From an uncultured Clostridia bacterium (GTDB taxonomy: Bacteria; Bacillota; Clostridia; Saccharofermentanales; Fastidiosipilaceae), in assembly GCA_947253135.1 (NCBI GenBank), contig CAMXYS010000096.1:1-6044 (forward strand): a stretch of 6,044 nt of DNA, written 5' to 3'. The position numbers and the translations under genes are program-made. The notes under the pieces are model-generated. The model was not told the DNA's origin and did no database searches. It worked only from the letters and a program-made list of their open reading frames with translations. Below are positions 1 to 6,044 of the stretch, piece by piece. How positions within the stretch are numbered: position 1 is the first letter of the stretch; each line of letters opens with the position of its first letter.

Positions 1-50
1 CGAGATTATCCAGGACGTCTCGTGGGCTCGGAGATGTGTATAAGAGACAG
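1..50 (+). other. Illumina Nextera adapter (non-genomic contamination)
   Basis: Positions 17-50 match the 34-base Nextera read-2 adapter exactly. They comprise the 15-base primer part beginning GTCTCGTGGGC, followed by the 19-base Tn5 mosaic end AGATGTGTATAAGAGACAG at 32-50. Positions 1-6 (CGAGAT) are the last bases of the Illumina P7 oligo, and positions 7-16 (TATCCAGGAC) sit where a 10-base i7 index would be. The whole block is therefore library construct, and genomic sequence starts at 51. Read on the minus strand the adapter is open in the lgt frame and encodes LSLIHISEPTRRPG before a TAA at 6-8, which straddles the P7 end and the index. This peptide is a familiar artefact in protein sets from untrimmed assemblies. 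Confidence 0.98.
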
Positions 51-926
51 AGCCGGAGCTGCTACTTCGGTTTCCGCTTCATTTCCTTGTAGTCGATCGC
101 GCCGGCGAATATAGGCGATATAGAGGCCTCCGCCAACAGCCATCAGCACTGACAACAGCAGGGAAATACGGATTTCAGTTCCCGGAATAAAAAGCGCATC
201 TGTGCGAATACGCTCCACAAAAAAGCGGACAATGCCATAGGTCATCACATACCAAGCTAAGGTCTCGAAGGGCAGCTTCGACTCCTTGCGAATCCGGTGT
301 AAAATCAGGAAAATTAGAAGGTTAGCTAAAAACTCATATAAAAAGGTCGGATGCACCGGCGACAAGGGATTGACACCCGGCAGCTGACTCTGCACCAAGT
401 AATCTCTCGTGCCGTTGCTGATCATCCCCCAAGGCAAACCGGTATTGGCTCCGAAGGCCTCTTGGTTAAAGAAGTTGCCCCAGCGGCCGATAGCCTGGCC
501 CAGCGGCACATAGACAACCAAAAAATCAACCAGGCGCGAAAAAGGGATGCGCCGCCAACGAGACGCAATTAAAAGGGCCAGAACACCACCGATCAAACCG
601 CCATAAAAGGCCAGTCCACCGTCACGGGTATCCAGTATCAAGCGCCAATTGCCTTGATAGCGGGGCCATTCAAACAGCACGTAATATAAACGGGCACACA
701 CGACCATCAAAGGCATTACCAGGATAACGGAATCTGCCAAATAGTCCTTGCTGATACCAAAACGGGGAGCTTCTCTGAAGGCCAAAAACAAGCACAAAAC
801 AACGGCGGCGGCAATCAGGATGCCATACCAATAAATTTCTAAACCAAACAGGCGGAAAGCCACCCGGCTAACCGACAGATCCCGGATCCCTAACCCGGGA
901 AAGCTGACCAAAAAGTCATGACTCAT
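51..926 (-). CDS. lgt: Prolipoprotein diacylglyceryl transferase Lgt, 3' end cut off by adapter
   Basis: Lgt is an integral membrane enzyme that moves a diacylglyceryl group from phosphatidylglycerol to the lipobox cysteine of prelipoproteins, the first step of lipoprotein maturation. The family signature GRWGNFFNQEAFG is at residues 147-159. Arg148, Asn151 and Gly159 correspond to E. coli Arg143, Asn146 and Gly154. E. coli His103 corresponds to Tyr108 here (GGLAFYGG), a replacement I believe is common in Gram-positive Lgt. About seven hydrophobic segments can be seen near 29-50, 62-85, 104-122, 132-147, 193-210, 223-238 and 251-273, and RFFVERIRTD at 234-243 is the conserved late motif. The ATG at 924-926 has an AGAGG 9 bases upstream. 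Residues 1-292 are genomic. The open frame continues to position 6 only through the adapter, so the last 14 residues and the stop are artificial. Because all membrane segments are present, probably only a short cytoplasmic tail is lost. The gene lies 90 bp downstream of ymfH. Confidence 0.96.
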
Positions 927-935
927 AGGATAGTA

Positions 936-940
936 CCTCT
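936..940 (-). promoter_or_regulatory. Ribosome binding site of lgt
   Basis: AGAGG on the minus strand lies 9 bases before the ATG at 924-926 and supports that start. The 90-bp gap between ymfH and lgt (927-1016) shows no clear terminator hairpin with a T-run and no convincing -35/-10 pair, so lgt is probably co-transcribed with the genes before it. Confidence 0.6.
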
Positions 941-1016
941 TTTTCAGTTTTCATTGCGACGGGCCTTGCCGCCGGGGCATTCGTTCGACCGACAGGCGGG
1001 ATTCAGGCGCGACCGG

Positions 1017-2426
1017 TCAAGCAGGCCACAGGATTGTGCTGCTCAAGGCCCCTTCCTCCATCATAAATCTCATTACTTCGAGGGCTTTGTCAAGTTGAAT
1101 GCGGCGGAAAGAGCCCAGGTAGTCGAGCAAATCAACCCGATTTAAACTGCAACGGGCCGCCATCAAACCGGCGGTCTCTAAATTGTCCATCGAGCGGGTG
1201 AAACGGCCCAGGGCAACCTTCTTCTGAATTTCAAACAATTCAGCATCAAAGGCCCGGTTGCTAACCGTCCGGTATAATTCTTCAGCTACAGTCTCTGCCG
1301 CTGAAGCCGGGCGACTGCTGTCACCGCCAATCAGAACATAGGAAAAATCTCTTTCCCGAAAATATTCATAGTAAAAGGAATCATTGATGACCCCCTTATC
1401 ATAGAGTTCATTATGCAAGTCACTCGAAGGACCGATCAGGGTCTCCAGTAGAATGTTGCCCCCCATCCGGTGCATCAAAAGATTAACTCCCCGGCTTTCT
1501 TTGTGTTTACTGACATAACCGTCCTTGTAGGTGAGAAAATAAGAGGGCACTGCACCCGGGCGCACAATCTCATCCTTTAGGCGCCGCACCTGCTTAGGCT
1601 CCTCAGGACTCAACACCCGGCCGACATACTCCCGGCGCCCCCCCTCGGCGAATTGAGCGCATTGTTCCAAAATATGCTCCAGCGAAGACTTGCTGAAGTC
1701 GCCACACAAAACAATGGAAAGGGCCGCCGGCTGATAAAAATTCCGGTGTACTGTAGCCAAGTGATCAACCGAGATTTTTTCGATATCAGCTACGGTCCCA
1801 AATATATCCGTCCCGCAGCCATGGTTAAAGTAAGTGTTTTTCATCGCCCGGTCATAGAGCTGGTAAGCCGGGTCACTGTGTTTAGTGGCGACATGCTGTT
1901 TGACAGATTGTTTAATGCGCTCCAGCAAGTCTGCCTTAAAATCCGGTTGCAAAATCTTTTTTAAAAAGATAGCAAAAGTCTCTACCTCATGGTCGACACA
2001 GGAAAAGGAGTACATGGTATGCGCATAAGTCGTATAACTGGCAGTTAAAGCCCCCATGGCGGCCAGTTGCGTCGCCACCAAGCTTTCGTAGGGCTGCCCC
2101 AGGGAATGACTGTGGATCATTTTCTCGAGCATATAAGCCGTTCCGTCCGGCACTTGGACAGCCACCCTTTCCGGAAGATCAGCTTTATCTATAGCTTCAG
2201 TTGTCACACCAACTTCACCTTCTGCTTTTAAGGGGGGCTTGACCCCCGGTAGAAAGTGGGTGTCAACCGAGCCGTAGGGGACAGCAATCGCCACAAATTT
2301 TCCGATAAAACCGGGTTTGTCCAGGTAAGTTAAAGATAGCCCGGACGAGTGTTTGTAACTGTACATCGAGAGGCCGGACAAGCTGTCTTTTTTCTCCGTC
2401 CTGATAAAATGAGCACTCTTCATCAT
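1017..2426 (-). CDS. ymfH: YmfH-like M16-family protein with degenerate zinc site
   Basis: This 469-residue protein resembles the insulinase/pitrilysin (M16) family, YmfH subgroup. Shared features are the N-terminal strand HSSGLSLTYLDKPGF (26-40), YGSVDTHFLPG (51-61), VPDGTAYMLEKMI (92-104), the FGTVADIEKIS segment (209-219) and the HRNFYQPAALSIVLCGDF segment (227-244). A C-terminal M16 domain follows from about 285. In B. subtilis YmfH the motif after VPDG is HFLEH. Here it is YMLEK (98-102), so both zinc histidines are lost and only the Glu remains. By alignment the downstream Glu ligand (GQEI in B. subtilis) is His178 (KQHV), so proteolysis is unlikely. The protein is about 40 residues longer than B. 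subtilis YmfH (about 428), partly from an insert around 62-90. Homologues are annotated as linked to EF-P 5-aminopentanol modification, but the biochemical role is unclear. The start is ATG at 2424-2426 or the adjacent ATG at 2421-2423, 6 bp after the YmfF-like domain, its expected partner. Confidence 0.85.
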   Translation of the reverse strand: MMKSAHFIRTEKKDSLSGLSMYSYKHSSGLSLTYLDKPGFIGKFVAIAVPYGSVDTHFLPGVKPPLKAEGEVGVTTEAIDKADLPERVAVQVPDGTAYMLEKMIHSHSLGQPYESLVATQLAAMGALTASYTTYAHTMYSFSCVDHEVETFAIFLKKILQPDFKADLLERIKQSVKQHVATKHSDPAYQLYDRAMKNTYFNHGCGTDIFGTVADIEKISVDHLATVHRNFYQPAALSIVLCGDFSKSSLEHILEQCAQFAEGGRREYVGRVLSPEEPKQVRRLKDEIVRPGAVPSYFLTYKDGYVSKHKESRGVNLLMHRMGGNILLETLIGPSSDLHNELYDKGVINDSFYYEYFRERDFSYVLIGGDSSRPASAAETVAEELYRTVSNRAFDAELFEIQKKVALGRFTRSMDNLETAGLMAARCSLNRVDLLDYLGSFRRIQLDKALEVMRFMMEEGALSSTILWPA

Positions 2427-2432
2427 CGGCGA

Positions 2433-4853
2433 TCACTTCCTCTCCTCTGCTCTTGTGACGGTCTCTGCCTCAGTTGTGGACACATGGTGGCCGACCTCTG
2501 CGACAGCAGTCCGGTCAGATGCCACAGCGCGACCTTGCCCCGTCGCTTGATCACTGTCCTCGTCTGCAGGAAGCAAAGCAAAGCTGGCGCATAACTGCAA
2601 GGCACCGGCCAAGGCTCTAACTTCATCTTCCTTCACCTGGTGTACCAAATTCAATGAATCCAAGACATCCAGATCGCGACCACCGGCAGCGTGGCTGCAG
2701 CGGAAGCTCAACAGGTCGGACAGGTTGTCACCAATCCTATGAATCCGACTGCTGACCAGTTTGACTGCACTGCCAAAAAGGTCGGGACGGTAGCGACCGG
2801 CCGCCAGATCATCAATTTTAGCCTGAATGAAGTTGGCCGCTTTCTCTGTCTTGCTGTCCGCCACATTAGCTTGAATGGTCAAGGCAGAATAAAAACGGTG
2901 GATCGTCAGTCGCACATCGGACAAGAGGAGGTCCGTGTCCGGCAGGTCACTGTTAATTAAGGCGTGCTCCGCCCCCCCCAACATACAGGCTAAAACATCC
3001 ATCGCTGCAATCCGATAGGAAGTGTAGGGATAGAGCCCACTGTAAGCCACAACTAAAACAGCAGTCGAAACCGTGCCTATTTCTTCCTCCTTAACCGGAG
3101 CGGTGGGGATAAAGGGCGCCGGGGCTACACCCGGCAGTTGACGGACCCGTCTGCTCCCGTCTCCGGGCAGGTCCTGCCAAATATTGAGCAAGTATTTCAA
3201 CAAAGCACCGTCGGCTGTTCCCGCCACGTAGACCTTAATCTGTGAAGTCAACAGCCACTCCCGCCAAACCTGAGTCAGCTCCTGTGCAGTCACTGCTTTG
3301 ATTTGCTCCAGGTCCCCGGAAGCAGTCTCGCCGGCAAGCTTGAGGGCTGAATCCTCGGCCAACCGATGCATGGCATAAAAGGAAGGGTTAGACCCTCTCA
3401 ACTCTGCTTCGGCCAGCATCATTCTTTTTTCCCGTTCCACGGTGGCGGCGTCCAGGTGACCATCTTCATCCAGCAAGGGGTTTAGGAGCGCCTCACACAA
3501 GGTCTTAACCAATCCTTTAAAAGGATCTGCCCCCCCCAAAGTCCGGTTGATGGCTTCACCGGCAAAGACAATTCTCAACCAATCATTTTCGTAGCGAATT
3601 TTGGGGCGCAAAGTCGCACCATACAGACTGTCTAGATGCCGCGATAAAATTTTACGGTCCGGATAAGCAGCCGAACTTGACATCAGCACTCTGGCCAACA
3701 AAATATGAAGCGGACTCAGTCGTTCGTCTCTGGGATTGCTAAAATTAATTTGAATGGCATTGCTATGGAAGCGCTTGGCCGGTAGACACCAGGTTTCAAT
3801 GCCGCAATAATCGCCGACCTGCCACAATTGTTCATGTGAATCATGCCAATGTCTGACGTTTTTGGCATCCTCATGCATCTGTGCAGTCAGCAGCAAAAAG
3901 CTGTTAAATTTTTGTTCGGGACGTTCAAAATTTAAAAAGCTGACTTCAATCGTCTGGCCGTAGAGATTGATTTCCTCATCTAAAATAACCGTCTCCAGCA
4001 AGATATCGGTCTCGTCATGGTTAACAGTCGGCCGGGTGCCGATGTTTGTCAGAGAGGGGTAGGTGACAGGGCCTACCTTGGTGCGGGTAGCATACACACC
4101 GAAGGGGGGCAGCAAAGCATTATCCGGCACCCGAATATTAGCGGTCGGCAAGCCGACCGTTCGCCCCAGAGAATTGCCTTTGACAACCTCACCGCGAATT
4201 TTATAGGCAGAGCCCAGCAAACGCGAGGCCTTCATCATTTCGCCCGCTTTAATAGCCCGCCGAATATTGGTGCTGGAAATGATCTCCCCATCCTGCTCCA
4301 CCGGGTCGACTAATAAAAACTCCACCCCTTTTTGCTCGGCCCACTCTTTGATCTGCTCGACATCGCCGGCGGCACCGCGGCCGAAACGATAATCCCGACC
4401 GGCCACTATCAGGCGGGCGCCCAACTTGTCATACAAGATTTCATTCAAAAATGCTTCCGGTGAAAGATTCTTAAAAGCTTCATTAAATGTCTGCACAATC
4501 ACTTGTGCGACACCTAGCTGAGCCATTGTCTCCATCTTCATTTCGGTCGTTTGAATCAAGCCGTCAAAGAGGGCTGACCCGTCCGGCCGATGAGTTGGTT
4601 TAGGGTAACGATCCATGGTAAAGACAAGCGGCTTTAAGCCCAAAGCCGTCGACCGATAAACCAAATTATGTAAAAGTTCTCTGTGCCCTAAGTGGACACC
4701 GTCAAAAAAGCCTAAGGCTACACCGGTCAGCTGCTGCCCAGAGCCGGTACAGGGCTTGGGTTCAGTTTGCATGTCACAAATAACAGGTTCCAAACGCCCG
4801 GCGATAAAGCCACCGGCTTCGGCTTTTGTTTTTTCCTCAGAATGTGTAATCAT
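2433..4853 (-). CDS. ribF: Fusion: bifunctional riboflavin kinase/FAD synthetase RibF + YmfF-like M16 protein
   Basis: The frame of 806 residues (counted from ATG 4851-4853) holds two complete proteins in a row. Residues about 1-342 are RibF, which phosphorylates riboflavin to FMN and adenylylates FMN to FAD. It shows the nucleotidyltransferase motif GFFDGVHLGH (48-57), ISSTNIR (192-198), the kinase motif GNSLGRTVGLPTAN (226-239), NIGTRPTV (270-277) and Glu287 at the usual catalytic-base position (ETVILDEEINLYG). The normal RibF end (RPEQKF...AQMHEDAKNVRHW) is followed by no stop. From about 344 a YmfF-like M16 protein starts (QVGDYCGIETWCLPAKRFHSNAI; LDSLYGA at 407-413) and runs to about 761. 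Like other YmfF proteins it lacks HxxEH. The last 45 residues are polar and probably disordered. The ATG chosen overlaps truB by 17 bp and has AAGGA 15 bases upstream. A TTG at 4863-4865 is an alternative, while an ATG at 4770-4772 would remove N-terminal sequence that RibF normally has. RibF and YmfF are usually separate genes, and a single-base error at the junction could mimic a fusion. Confidence 0.88.
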   Translation of the reverse strand: MITHSEEKTKAEAGGFIAGRLEPVICDMQTEPKPCTGSGQQLTGVALGFFDGVHLGHRELLHNLVYRSTALGLKPLVFTMDRYPKPTHRPDGSALFDGLIQTTEMKMETMAQLGVAQVIVQTFNEAFKNLSPEAFLNEILYDKLGARLIVAGRDYRFGRGAAGDVEQIKEWAEQKGVEFLLVDPVEQDGEIISSTNIRRAIKAGEMMKASRLLGSAYKIRGEVVKGNSLGRTVGLPTANIRVPDNALLPPFGVYATRTKVGPVTYPSLTNIGTRPTVNHDETDILLETVILDEEINLYGQTIEVSFLNFERPEQKFNSFLLLTAQMHEDAKNVRHWHDSHEQLWQVGDYCGIETWCLPAKRFHSNAIQINFSNPRDERLSPLHILLARVLMSSSAAYPDRKILSRHLDSLYGATLRPKIRYENDWLRIVFAGEAINRTLGGADPFKGLVKTLCEALLNPLLDEDGHLDAATVEREKRMMLAEAELRGSNPSFYAMHRLAEDSALKLAGETASGDLEQIKAVTAQELTQVWREWLLTSQIKVYVAGTADGALLKYLLNIWQDLPGDGSRRVRQLPGVAPAPFIPTAPVKEEEIGTVSTAVLVVAYSGLYPYTSYRIAAMDVLACMLGGAEHALINSDLPDTDLLLSDVRLTIHRFYSALTIQANVADSKTEKAANFIQAKIDDLAAGRYRPDLFGSAVKLVSSRIHRIGDNLSDLLSFRCSHAAGGRDLDVLDSLNLVHQVKEDEVRALAGALQLCASFALLPADEDSDQATGQGRAVASDRTAVAEVGHHVSTTEAETVTRAEERK
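2437..2446 (-). promoter_or_regulatory. Purine-rich ribosome binding site of ymfH, inside the preceding gene
   Basis: AGGAGAGGAA on the minus strand lies within the last codons of the ribF-ymfF fusion, 10 bases before the ATG at 2424-2426. The stop of the fusion gene (2433-2435) falls between this site and the start. That geometry suggests translational coupling, so the two M16 proteins would be made in linked amounts. Confidence 0.6.
2972..2979 (-). repeat. Homopolymer G8 (coding strand) in the YmfF-like domain
   Basis: Eight G in a row on the coding strand encode the Gly-Gly of MLGGAEH. Recognisable M16 sequence continues in the same frame on both sides, so the tract is in frame as assembled. 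An identical TTGGGGGGGGC string occurs about 560 bp upstream in the same gene. Such runs are slippage-prone, but there is no direct sign of phase variation. Confidence 0.7.
3530..3537 (-). repeat. Homopolymer G8 (coding strand), second copy in the YmfF-like domain
   Basis: Eight G on the coding strand encode the Gly-Gly of TLGGADP. The reading frame is continuous across it. Shorter G7 runs, also coding for Gly-Gly, are at 1638-1644 (ymfH, EGGRR) and 5543-5549 (truB, PRGGAP). Confidence 0.7.
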
Positions 4854-5832
4854 CAAGCTTGGCAAACATCCTTTCCGCCCCGATTAGCATGTCCTTTTCA
4901 GTGCCTTCTATAACCTTGGCAACACCTACAAAACCTCGTTCAGAGATGATTCTAAAGCGAGGGCCCGGCTGCTGTCGAGCCAATTTTAACCGCTTGCCCT
5001 GCAGCAAATCTCTCGCTTCACACAGACTCAATTTTAACATAGGAAAATGCTGAACGGCAGTTTCCGGAGATAACAAGAGCCCGTCGCTCCGACCGTTGTC
5101 GCCACCGGTCGACCGACTCTCCCATTTCACCTTCAAGTCAGTAAGCTTTGAGCTATCCTGCAAAAAGTAGGGGCCGCACTGCGTTCTGAGCAAAGCGGCG
5201 GCGTGGGCTCCGCAGCCCAAATCCTCGCCCAGGTCACTTGCCAAAGTGCGAATATAAGTGCCCTTAGAGACCTGGAAGTCGACAGTCAGCTGCAGTGGCG
5301 CCGGCCCGTCTACTTGGGCGACCCGGACCAGCTCAGCCCGATACACCGTGATCGGTCTGGGCCGGCGCTCCACAGTCTCGCCCCGGCGAGCATATTTGTA
5401 AAGCGGTTCACCCTTTATTTTAACAGCTGAATACATAGGTGGCACCTGGAGCCGGTCACCCTGCAAGTCCTTTATTTTTTGTCGCAAAAAAGCAGCATCA
5501 TCCGCCAACCAGGCAGCCATCTTTGCCGCTGTCAAGGGCGCACCCCCCCGGGGCACAGGCGTCCCGGTCAGGTCTTGGGTATCAGTGGCCTGACCCAGGG
5601 CAATCACCACTCGGTAGGCTTTGTCATAACCCTCAGTGTAGCGGATAATTCCGGTTGACCGCCCCACTGCTACGGGCAACAAGCCGGTGGCAAAGGGATC
5701 TAGGGTGCCCATATGGCCAACTTTGCGCAGCCCGCACAAGCGCCGCACCTGCGCCACGACATCAAAAGAGGTCATGCCGGCCTCTTTATGCACCAGCAGA
5801 ATACCGCCTAAAGCTCCGGCCGGCAGCTTCAT
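4837..5832 (-). CDS. truB: tRNA pseudouridine(55) synthase TruB
   Basis: TruB isomerises U55 to pseudouridine in the T-psi-C loop of tRNAs. The 331 residues open with GGILLVHKEAGMTSFDVV (9-26), a variant of the usual GxLxxDKPxGxTS start. The catalytic motif GHMGTLDPFATGLLPVAVG is at 39-57, with Asp45 as the nucleophile. The active-site tyrosine is Tyr73 in AYRVVIALG (72-80), the QVPPMYSAVKIKGEPLYKYAR segment is at 129-149, and KGTYIRTLASDLGE (190-203) supplies Tyr193 and Arg195. A C-terminal RNA-binding region follows (LLLSPETAVQHFP, then FRIISERGFVGVAKVI at 293-308), as in Gram-positive TruB. The length is at the upper end for the family. The start ATG (5830-5832) overlaps the stop of the upstream phosphoesterase as ATGA, which fixes the start and suggests translational coupling. 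Only a weak purine-rich stretch precedes it. The 3' end overlaps the ribF fusion. The gene looks intact. Confidence 0.97.
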   Translation of the reverse strand: MKLPAGALGGILLVHKEAGMTSFDVVAQVRRLCGLRKVGHMGTLDPFATGLLPVAVGRSTGIIRYTEGYDKAYRVVIALGQATDTQDLTGTPVPRGGAPLTAAKMAAWLADDAAFLRQKIKDLQGDRLQVPPMYSAVKIKGEPLYKYARRGETVERRPRPITVYRAELVRVAQVDGPAPLQLTVDFQVSKGTYIRTLASDLGEDLGCGAHAAALLRTQCGPYFLQDSSKLTDLKVKWESRSTGGDNGRSDGLLLSPETAVQHFPMLKLSLCEARDLLQGKRLKLARQQPGPRFRIISERGFVGVAKVIEGTEKDMLIGAERMFAKLDDYTF

Positions 5833-6044
5833 AGAGCACCGGCTCTTTCTTCGTCCACTGCGCTTGGCCCACCGACGAGGACAGTTTCCATTTCAGCCAG
5901 GACCTGCCGGGCCAGCTCCCTGCCTGTCAGCCTGCTCTGTTTAATCGTCATGCCGGCAGCCCGCTTGTGACCGCCCCCGCCATAGCGGCCGGCGAAGGCC
6001 GAAACATCGAAATTTGAGCCGCTGCGCAGGCTACACCGCCATTC
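5829..6044 (-). CDS. nrnA: C-terminal part of a DHH/DHHA1 phosphoesterase (NrnA-like), cut by the window edge
   Basis: The last 71 codons are visible, in the frame starting at 6044. They contain the DHHA1 domain pattern CSLRSGSNFDVSAFAGRYGG followed directly by GGHKRAAGM. The GGGGH motif binds the substrate phosphate in RecJ/NrnA-type enzymes. After it comes a helical tail ending at a TGA (5829-5831). The family includes the bifunctional oligoribonuclease/pAp phosphatase NrnA, which degrades 2-5 nt RNAs and dephosphorylates 3'-phosphoadenosine 5'-phosphate in the cytoplasm. The catalytic DHH domain lies outside the window, so the subfamily is inferred mainly from position: nrnA usually sits between rbfA and truB in Bacillota. 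The stop overlaps the truB start as ATGA. Confidence 0.9.
   Translation of the reverse strand, partial: EWRCSLRSGSNFDVSAFAGRYGGGGHKRAAGMTIKQSRLTGRELARQVLAEMETVLVGGPSAVDEERAGAL

Noticed and set aside
6..50. C-terminal extension of Lgt (LSLIHISEPTRRPG) as a real protein tail
   Set aside because: It is the reverse-strand translation of the Nextera adapter, index and P7 sequence, so it is not genomic.
916..954. Twelve-codon open frame (MKTEKEVLSYES) overlapping the lgt start, as a possible leader peptide
   Set aside because: It has no good ribosome binding site, no regulatory codon pattern and no associated hairpins. A frame this short is expected by chance.
1011..1018. Palindrome GACCGGTC at the end of ymfH as part of a terminator
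   Set aside because: It is only 8 bp with no loop and no following T-run on the minus strand, so it is more likely a chance palindrome at the stop codon.
2423..2626. Short minus-strand open frame across the ribF-ymfF/ymfH junction
   Set aside because: It is out of frame with both supported genes, has no family features, and is explained by the overlapping coding sequence.
4863..4865. TTG as the start of the ribF fusion
   Set aside because: AAGGA lies only 3 bases before it, which is too close, and an ATG occurs four codons later. It is kept only as an alternative.
351..5944. Plus-strand open frames opposite the minus-strand genes (for example 1653-1964, 5439-5648, 5687-5944)
   Set aside because: They lie antisense to well-supported genes, encode no recognisable domains and have the composition expected of shadow frames.

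Overview
The window is one end of an assembled contig from a bacterium, most likely a member of the Bacillota (Clostridia-like). This is inferred from gene content and order: the run nrnA-truB-ribF is the usual tail of the nusA-infB-rbfA cluster in Bacillota, and the paired M16-family proteins YmfF/YmfH are typical of that phylum. No species can be named from the sequence alone. Base composition is roughly balanced. No RNA gene, insertion sequence, CRISPR array or convincing terminator is visible.

All genes lie on the minus strand and read from the right edge to the left. In order of transcription they are: the 3' end of a DHH/DHHA1 phosphoesterase (nrnA-like, 5829-6044, open at the right edge); truB (4837-5832); an unusual long gene fusing riboflavin kinase/FAD synthetase (RibF) to a YmfF-like M16 protein (2433-4853); a YmfH-like M16 protein (1017-2426); and lgt, prolipoprotein diacylglyceryl transferase (51-926). 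Spacing is very tight: an ATGA overlap between nrnA and truB, a 17-bp overlap between truB and the ribF fusion, 6 bp before ymfH and 90 bp before lgt. This suggests one transcription unit with translational coupling. No promoter was recognised inside it.

The first 50 bases are not genomic. They are an Illumina Nextera library adapter (end of the P7 oligo, a 10-base index slot, and the read-2 transposase adapter). The adapter runs in frame into lgt, so an uncorrected lgt protein would end in an artificial 14-residue tail and take its stop codon from the adapter. The true 3' end of lgt is missing.

Functionally the genes are housekeeping: nanoRNA/pAp turnover, tRNA U55 pseudouridylation, flavin cofactor synthesis and lipoprotein maturation, plus the less understood YmfF/YmfH pair. 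The biologically unusual points are the in-frame RibF-YmfF fusion and a YmfH homologue in which all three expected zinc ligands of the HxxEH...E site are replaced. Since YmfF proteins normally lack that site, neither M16 partner here looks able to act as a zinc protease.
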